NCBI GenBank assembly: GCA_032622095.1
Contig: CP136065.1
Span: forward strand, 157,609,577 to 157,673,576
Direction of reading: 5' to 3'
DNA: 64,000 nt
Origin: Siphonodentalium dalli
Lineage: Eukaryota; Mollusca; Scaphopoda; Gadilida; Siphonodentaliidae
Shown here: piece after piece, positions 58,207-64,000 of the stretch
How the letters are laid out: the number at the start of each line of letters is the position of its first letter
Position numbering within the stretch: the stretch's first letter is position 1
Translations under genes and position numbers: made by a program
The notes under the pieces: model-generated
The model's database searches: none
What the model was told of the DNA's origin: nothing
What the model saw: only the letters and a program-made list of their open reading frames with translations

Positions 58207-60082
58207 GAAAGTGTCAATGACACTGTAGCTCAACTTGGAAAAGGGATAATTTAATGTATTACAGTCAATGGAGCGATTAGGAATGTGGAAAGTTGAATGT
58301 CTAATACGACCTGTAGCCCGTGCTAAAGGATTTAGTCATACAAAGAGTAAAATCCAAGATGGCTGCTGGCGGCCATGTTTTTTTGGCCGAATGACCCCAA
58401 AATGACTCGTTCCCAATTACATGTCATTATTAACATTCATGACAAATTTTACAATGATCAGACTAAAGGTACGACCTGTAGCCCGTGCTAAAGGATTTAG
58501 TCATACAAAGAGTAAAATCCAAGATGGCTGCTGGTGGCCATGTTTTTTGGCCGAATGACCCTAAAATGACTCGTTCCCATCTACATGTCAATATTAACAT
58601 GCATGAAAAATTTTATGATGATCAGACTAAAGGTAAAACCTGTAGCCCGTGCTAAAGGATTTAGTCATTCAAAGAGTAAAATCCAAGACGGCTGCTGGCG
58701 ACCATGTTTTTTGGCCGAATGACCCCATAATTACTCGTTTCCCATCTACATGTCCTTGTTAACATCCATGACAAATTTTATGATGATCAGACAAAAGGTA
58801 CGACCTGCAGCCCGTGCTAAAGAATTTAGTCATACAAAGAGTAAAATCCAAGATGGCTGCTGGCGGCCATGTTTTTTGGCCGAATGACCCCAAAATTACT
58901 CGTTCCCATCTACATGTCAATATTATCATCCATGACAAATTTCATGATGATCAGACAAATAGTACGACCTGTGGCCCGTGCTAATGGATTCAATTTTGAA
59001 ATCCAAGATGGCAGCTGGTGGCCATGTTTTTTGTCCGAATGACCCCAAAATGACTCGTTCCCATCTACATTCCAATTTCAACAGCCATGACAAATTTCAT
59101 GATGATCAGACTAAAGGTACGACCTGTAGCCCGTGCTAAAGGATTTAGTCATACAAAGAGTAAAATCCAAGATGGCTGCTGGCGGCCATGTTTTTTGGCC
59201 GAATGACCCCAAAATGACTCGTTCCCATCTACATGTCATTATTAACATTCTTGACAAATTTTATGATGATCAGACTAAAAGTAGGACCTGTAGCCCGTGC
59301 TAAAGGTTTAGTCATAGAAAGAGTAAAATCCAAGACGGCTGCTGGCGGCCATGTTTTTTGGCCGAATGACCCCAAAATGACTCGTTCCCATCTACATGTC
59401 AATATTAACATCCATGACAAATTTCATGATGATCAGACGAATAGTGCGACCTGTGGCCCGTGCTAATGGATTGAATTTTGAAAACAAAGATGGCCACTGG
59501 CGGCCATGTTTTTTGTCCGAATGACCCCAAAATGACTCGTTCTCATCTACATTCCAATTTCAACGGCCATGACAAATTTCATGATTATCAGACTAAAGGT
59601 ACGACCTGTAGCCCGTGCTAAAGGATTTAGTCATACAAAGAGTAAAATCCAAGATGGCTGCTGGCGGCCATGTTTTTTGCCCGAATGACCCCAAAATTAC
59701 TCATTCCCATCTACATGTCATTGTTAACATCCATGACAAATTTTATGATGATCTGACCAAAGGTACGACATGTAGCCCGTGCTAAAGGATTTAGTCATGC
59801 AAAGAATAAAATCGAAGATGGCTGCTGGCGGTCATGTTTTTTGGCCGAATGACCCCAAAATTACTCATTCCCATCTACATGTCAATATTAACATCCATAA
59901 CAAATTTCATGACGATCAGACGAACAGTACGGCCTGTAGCCTGTGCTAATGGATTGAATTTTGAAATCTAAGATGGCCGCTGGCGGCCATGTTTTTTCCC
60001 GAATGACCCCAAAATTAATCATTCCGGTACAAATGTTTATGTCAACAGCTATGACAAATTTCATAACGTAAAGTTGAGCTAA
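58207..60082 (+). mobile_element. CAAGATGGC tandem-unit element, copy D, with 164-bp array
   Basis: The left end is AAGTGTCAATGACACTGTAG followed by CTCAACTTGG. The right end is AAAGTTGAGCTAATT. Between them (58308-60060) lie about eleven units of about 164 bp containing CGACCTGTAGCCCGTGCTAA, AATCCAAGATGGCTGCTGG, CATGTTTTTTGGCCGAATGA and CGTTCCCATCTACATGTC. Some units are a shorter 155-bp variant with GGATTxAATTTTGAAA in place of GGATTTAGTCATACAAAGAG. The ends match copies B and C, so the array lies within one mobile-element family. A monomer near 160 bp flanked by conserved ends recalls bivalve pearl/BIV160-type elements; that link is an inference. Confidence 0.8.
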
Positions 60083-60151
60083 TTAATGGACAAATCAACA
60101 GACTGCATTCTATGATCCACTACGTATTATTCTAATGCAGGCATGATTATA

Positions 60152-60536
60152 GTGTGCCTGTCATTTGCAGAATGAGGTCCCCATAGGGTGAATAGTGGGC
60201 TAGCATCACTAAATTCTGCTTAGGCCTCATCTTCTCTGGAAAGTTTCTTTATTATCAAATTTCTATAGAAACTTCTTCCCATAGATTCTATTTCTTTTTT
60301 AGTTTAGTTTCTTTATATCCCCAAATTGGCAGATGACACATTGCATAATGAAGGTTCCCAATGGGTGAACATCACAATATTCACCATTTGGGAACTTCAA
60401 TCTATGTCTCCCATAGCAGATGAGGCCTAAGCAGAATGGTCCCCAGAGGGTGAATTTAATGATGCTAGCCTGATATGTGGGATAGCGTCACTAAAATCAC
60501 CCTCTGGGGACCTCATTCTGCAAATTACACGCACAC
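60152..60536. repeat. Inverted-repeat element, 'GAGGTCCCCAGAGGGTGAAT' family
   Basis: TGCAGAATGAGGTCCCCATA at the left is inverted as TCTGGGGACCTCATTCTGCA at the right. The inner words TAGGCCTCATCTTCTCTGG and AGATGAGGCCTAAGCAGAAT are also inverted. Same family as 22370-22790. It ends about 115 bp before exon 6. Confidence 0.7.
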
Positions 60537-60650
60537 TAAACTCATACTTTGGTACATCCAGAAGTGTTTGTGTCCAATAAAAATAATGTGTTGTTGTAAC
60601 TGGAGATCTGAATCCTGAATAAATCGTTAACATTATTTTCCACTCAACAG

Positions 60651-60827
60651 GTTTCCAAGTGGCCAATGCCTATGATCTGCCACGAGACTGGAAAGCAGAC
60701 GTCCCATTCACGTTAGACACTGTGAAGCGATTCTCCTACCAAACACCGAATCAGGTGACAGAGTTGAAAATTCCAACATGTCGGTATGGGAGCAACAGCA
60801 AGAAATCCAATCCAGCAGCCGGTGCAA
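60651..60827 (+). CDS. TEX26-like: TEX26-like protein, exon 6 (gene continues off the window)
   Basis: The acceptor TCCACTCAACAG| and donor GCAA|GTTAGT bound 177 nt, in phase 1 at both ends. It encodes GFQVANAYDLPRDWKADVPF, TLDTVKRFSYQTPNQVTELK and IPTCRYGSNSKKSNPAAGA. The pattern 'YQxPxxxxEL...KYGxxSxxPxA' matches the corresponding part of TEX26 as remembered. That protein goes on for about 80 more residues, so at least one more exon should lie beyond 64000 or go unrecognised in the remaining 3 kb. All six exons join without stop or frameshift, giving 307 residues plus one base. Confidence 0.75.
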
Positions 60828-60879
60828 GTTAGTATTTTAAAAATCTGAACCCTTTCTATATTAAATGGATTCTCCCACC

Positions 60880-61010
60880 CAATTATAAAGGATGCATTGG
60901 AATGGTCTACTATTCATCTGGAAGTGTTTTCGGGAAAATAAGCTGACGACAAATAATAATAACACAGAAGGAATCCTGTTTATTGGAGGGAAATGTTCAG
61001 ATTATAAGTT
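60880..61010 (+). repeat. piggyBac-type MITE fragment
   Basis: It shares CCCAATTATAAAGGATGCATTGGAATGG and TTCAGATTATAAGTT-like words with the 33635 family, inverted. Neither terminus is intact. Confidence 0.45.
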
Positions 61011-61389
61011 ACAGTTATTGTAACGATTCCAGGATTCATATTTAGACCTCTTGAGATCATGGAATCACATGTACATTAGACCAGTCCTCTTTGTTCAATC
61101 AATTTTTCACAACTTTCATATTTACCAACCCTCCATTATCGATAGTTGAAGATGATAACTCAGACTGGCCATATAAGTAGACGCCTCAATAAAGCATGCA
61201 GATCGATGATGGATGCTTCAATATTTAATAACCTCAGTCTGCACCAGGCACTCAATTCCCTTTGTCTATACTGAAACACTGATCCTCGTGATTAGACCAA
61301 ACAAACATTGACTTAATAATGCATTGAATATTCGAGACCACAATAACTGCTGCCATGATATGAATTTAAACAAAAATCTTATCAGGGTC

Positions 61390-63503
61390 GACAGATGTGG
61401 AGGCGTAGTGCGGTTCTTTGGGGAGATATGTAAGAGTATTTATTGATGTGTGGGCGTAGTGGGGTTCTTTGTGGAGATACGTAAGAGTATTTATTGATGC
61501 GTGGGCGTAGTGGGGTTCTCTGGGGAGATATGAGGGGGCATAGTGGGGTTCTCTGGGGAGATATGTAAGAATATTTATAGATGTGGGGGTGTAGTGGGGT
61601 TCTTTGGGGAGATATGTAAGAGTATTTATAGATGTGGGGGCATAGTGGGGTTCTTTGGGGAGATAGGTAAGAGTATTTATAGATGTGGGGGCACAGTGGG
61701 GTTCTTTGGGGAGATATGTAAGAGTATTTATTGATGTGGGGGCATAGTGGGGTTCTTTGGGGAGATATGTAAGAGTATTTATAGATGTGGGGGGCATAGT
61801 GTGGTTCTTTGGGGATATATGTAAGAATATTTATAGATGTGGGGGCACAGTGGGGTTCTTTGGGGAGATATGTAAGAGTATTTATTGATGTGGGGGCATA
61901 GTGGGGTTCTTTGGGGAGATATGTAAGAGTATTTATAGATGTGGGGGTGTAGTTGGGTTCTTTGTGGAGATATGTAAGAGTATTTATAGATGTGGGTCGT
62001 AGTGGGGTTCTTTGGGGAGATATGTAAGAGTATTTATAGATGTGGGGGTGTAGTGGGGTTCTTTGGGGAGATATGTAAGAGTATTTATAGATGTGGGTCG
62101 TAGTGGGGTTCTTTGGGGAGATATGTAAGAGTATTTATAGATGTGTGGGGGGGGGGGGGGGCATTGTCAGGTTCCTTGGGGAGATATGTGGGGGCATAGT
62201 GGGGTTCTTAAGGAAATATGTAAGAGTATTTATAGATGTGGGGGCATAGTGGGGTTCTTTGGAGATATATAAGAGTATTTATTGCAGGGCATAGTGGTAT
62301 TCTTTGGGGAGATATGTGGGGGCACAATGGGTTTCCTTGGGGAGATATGTAAGAGTATTTATTGATGTGGGGGACATAGTGGGGTTCTTTGTGGATATAT
62401 ATAAGAGTATTTATTGCGGGGCATAGTCGGGTTCTTTGGGGAGATATGTTAGAGTATATGTGGTGGTGTAGTGGGGTTCTTTGGGGAGATATGTAAGAGT
62501 ATTTAATACTATTTATAGATGTGGGGGGCATAGTGGGTTCTTTGGGGAGATATGTTAGAGTATATGTGGGGTTCTTTGGGGAGATATGTAAGAGTATTTA
62601 TAGATGTGGGGGCATAGTGGGGTTCTTGGGGAGATATGCTAGAGTATATGTGGGGGCATAGTGGGGTTCTTTGGGGAGATATGTAAGAGCATTTATAGAT
62701 GTGGGGGCATAGTGGGGTTCTTTGGGGAGATATGTAAGAGTATTTATAGATGTGGGGGCATAGTGGGGTTCTTTGGGGAGATATGCTAGAGTATATGTGG
62801 GGGCATAGTGGGGTTCTTTGGGGAGATATGTAAGAGTATTTATAGATGTGGGGGCGTAGTGGGGTTCTTTGGGGAGATATGCTAGAGTATATGTGGCGGC
62901 ATAGTGGGGTTCTTTGGGGAGATATGTAAGAGCATTTATAGATGTGGGGGTGTAGTGGGGTTCTTTGGGGAGATATGTTAGAGTATATCTGGGGGCATAG
63001 TGGGGTTATTTGGGGAGATATGTAAGAGTATTTATAGATGTGGGGGTGTAATGGAGTTCTTTGGGGAGATATGTAATCTTTCAGTATTTATTGATGTGGG
63101 GGCATAGTGGGGTTCTTTGGTGAGATATGTAATAGTATTTATTGATGTGGGGGCATAGTGGGTTTCTTTGGGGGATATGTAAGAGTATTTATAGATGTGG
63201 GGGCACAGTGGGGCTCTTTACGGGAGATATGTAAGATTATTTATAGATGTGGGGGCATAGTGGGGTTCTTTCGGGAGATATGTAAGATTATTTATAGATG
63301 TGGGGGCATAGTGGGGTTCTTTGGTGGAGATATGTAAGAGTATTTATAGATCTGGGAGCATAGAGGGGTTCTTTGGGGAGATATGTGGGGGTGTAGTGGG
63401 GTTCTTTGGGGAGATATGTGGGGTTATTTGGGGAGATATTAAGTGTATTTATTGATGTGGGGGCATAGTGGGGTTCTTTCGGGAAATATATGAGTATTTA
63501 TTG
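61390..63503. repeat. 51-bp minisatellite, about 2.1 kb, in intron 6
   Basis: The unit is GGGGTTCTTTGGGGAGATAT, GTAAGAGTATTTATAGATGT, GGGGGCATAGT (51 bp). Shorter variants (about 45 bp, with GCTAGAGTATATGTGG) alternate with full units around 62630-62990. It is strongly G-rich on the plus strand. Since 51 is a multiple of three, some frames stay open for over 140 codons on the minus strand as a 17-residue repeat with no other sign of coding. Confidence 0.95.
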
Positions 63504-63848
63504 CACCCCCATGGGTTTATTCTTGCGAAATACAGCAAAACACATAAAATTTCAAAACGTTCAATAAAATCCTTGAACAATACAAACTGATAATGTTGAT
63601 ATCATTGCATGGCGATGTCATATGTAGCCGAAAATGTCTTCATTAAATCACTAAAATATCCTATAATAATATTAATATTGAATCAATTTAATGAAGATAC
63701 AACTAAATTTTATAACATTTTTTCATGGGGAATTCCAGTTTACCATAAACAAAAACATGGTAATTGATAAATGCAATTTATGTGGTGATAACTAACTCTG
63801 CTCACAAACCAATTAGGGAACATAATTCTGGATAATGCTTCTCTAGTG
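63504..63848. other. Intron 6, no exon seen
   Basis: AT-rich sequence with no coding or repeat signal recognised. Confidence 0.4.
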
Positions 63849-63850
63849 TA

Positions 63851-63967
63851 CTGTAATGCCCTAATTAATCGACTCCATAACCACAGCAGAATTATGGGTA
63901 ACTATTCAGGATTTAGTCGGAAATATGGCATGTTGCCATTCATCGGAAAGCTCTTGGGGCATTACTG
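63851..63967. mobile_element. Tc1/mariner-type MITE, 117 bp, TA flanks
   Basis: It runs from CTGTAATGCCCTAATTAATC to GGGGCATTACTG with TA on both sides (63849-63850, 63968-63969). It carries AACCACAGCAGAATTATGGG and ATTCAGGATTTAGTCGGAAA, one arm of the hairpin element at 54379-54622. Confidence 0.75.
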
Positions 63968-64000
63968 TACATAGCAGTTGACCACATGTATAATCCCCAG

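Noticed and set aside
58308-60060. CRISPR-like array
   Set aside because: Units are contiguous 164-bp repeats without unique spacers, in an animal genome.
61366-61797. 143-codon minus-strand frame with a 17-residue repeat
   Set aside because: It is the 51-bp minisatellite read in frame. A period that is a multiple of three keeps it open without selection.

Overview
The window is AT-rich, intron-rich DNA from an animal nuclear genome. Genes are sparse and mobile-element debris is dense. A spliced gene resembling the testis/cilium protein TEX26, an animal-type PIF/Harbinger transposon, a LINE relic, Helitrons and many MITEs point to an invertebrate metazoan, probably marine (mollusc, brachiopod, hemichordate or similar). 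The phylum cannot be settled from the sequence alone. No bacterial, organellar, CRISPR or phage features are seen. I did not recognise any tRNA or rRNA gene.

Layout. Positions 1-17055 are intergenic repeat territory: a 200-bp tandem repeat, a non-LTR reverse-transcriptase relic, dispersed MITE-like repeats, two copies of a family carrying CAAGATGGC-type tandem units, and two head-to-tail Helitrons. Positions 17056-24444 and 24545-32004 are near-identical and are separated by exactly 100 N. The matching block ends at the gap in one copy and begins at the gap in the other. This is what two unmerged, overlapping (probably allelic) contig ends would look like, so genuine tandem duplication is the weaker explanation.

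From 34283 to beyond the right edge lies one plus-strand gene, rebuilt here as six phase-consistent exons (922 coding nt) with large introns. I call it TEX26-like. Its introns hold nearly everything else of interest. Intron 1 holds an inverted element of about 3 kb (40057-43022) with tandemly repeated arms of 142-bp units and a loop carrying a decayed C2H2 zinc-finger array, flanked by a probable 9-bp target duplication; it looks like a foldback transposon. Intron 2 holds TTAA-type MITEs, one inserted inside another. Intron 3 holds an apparently intact two-gene PIF/Harbinger transposon (48834-53353) with TIRs of about 145 bp, a MADF/BESS protein gene and a DDE transposase gene. Intron 5 holds a 164-bp satellite-like array with a 482-bp higher-order period. 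Intron 6 holds a 51-bp minisatellite of about 2.1 kb.

Two of the gene's splice sites are tied to MITEs: the exon 4 donor is partly built from the end of a Tc1/mariner-type MITE, and the exon 3 acceptor lies just downstream of a TTAA-type MITE. Within the Harbinger element the two genes converge, and each starts a few hundred bases inside a TIR, so the TIRs probably carry their promoters. Family names and alignments rest on pattern recognition from memory. No database search was run.
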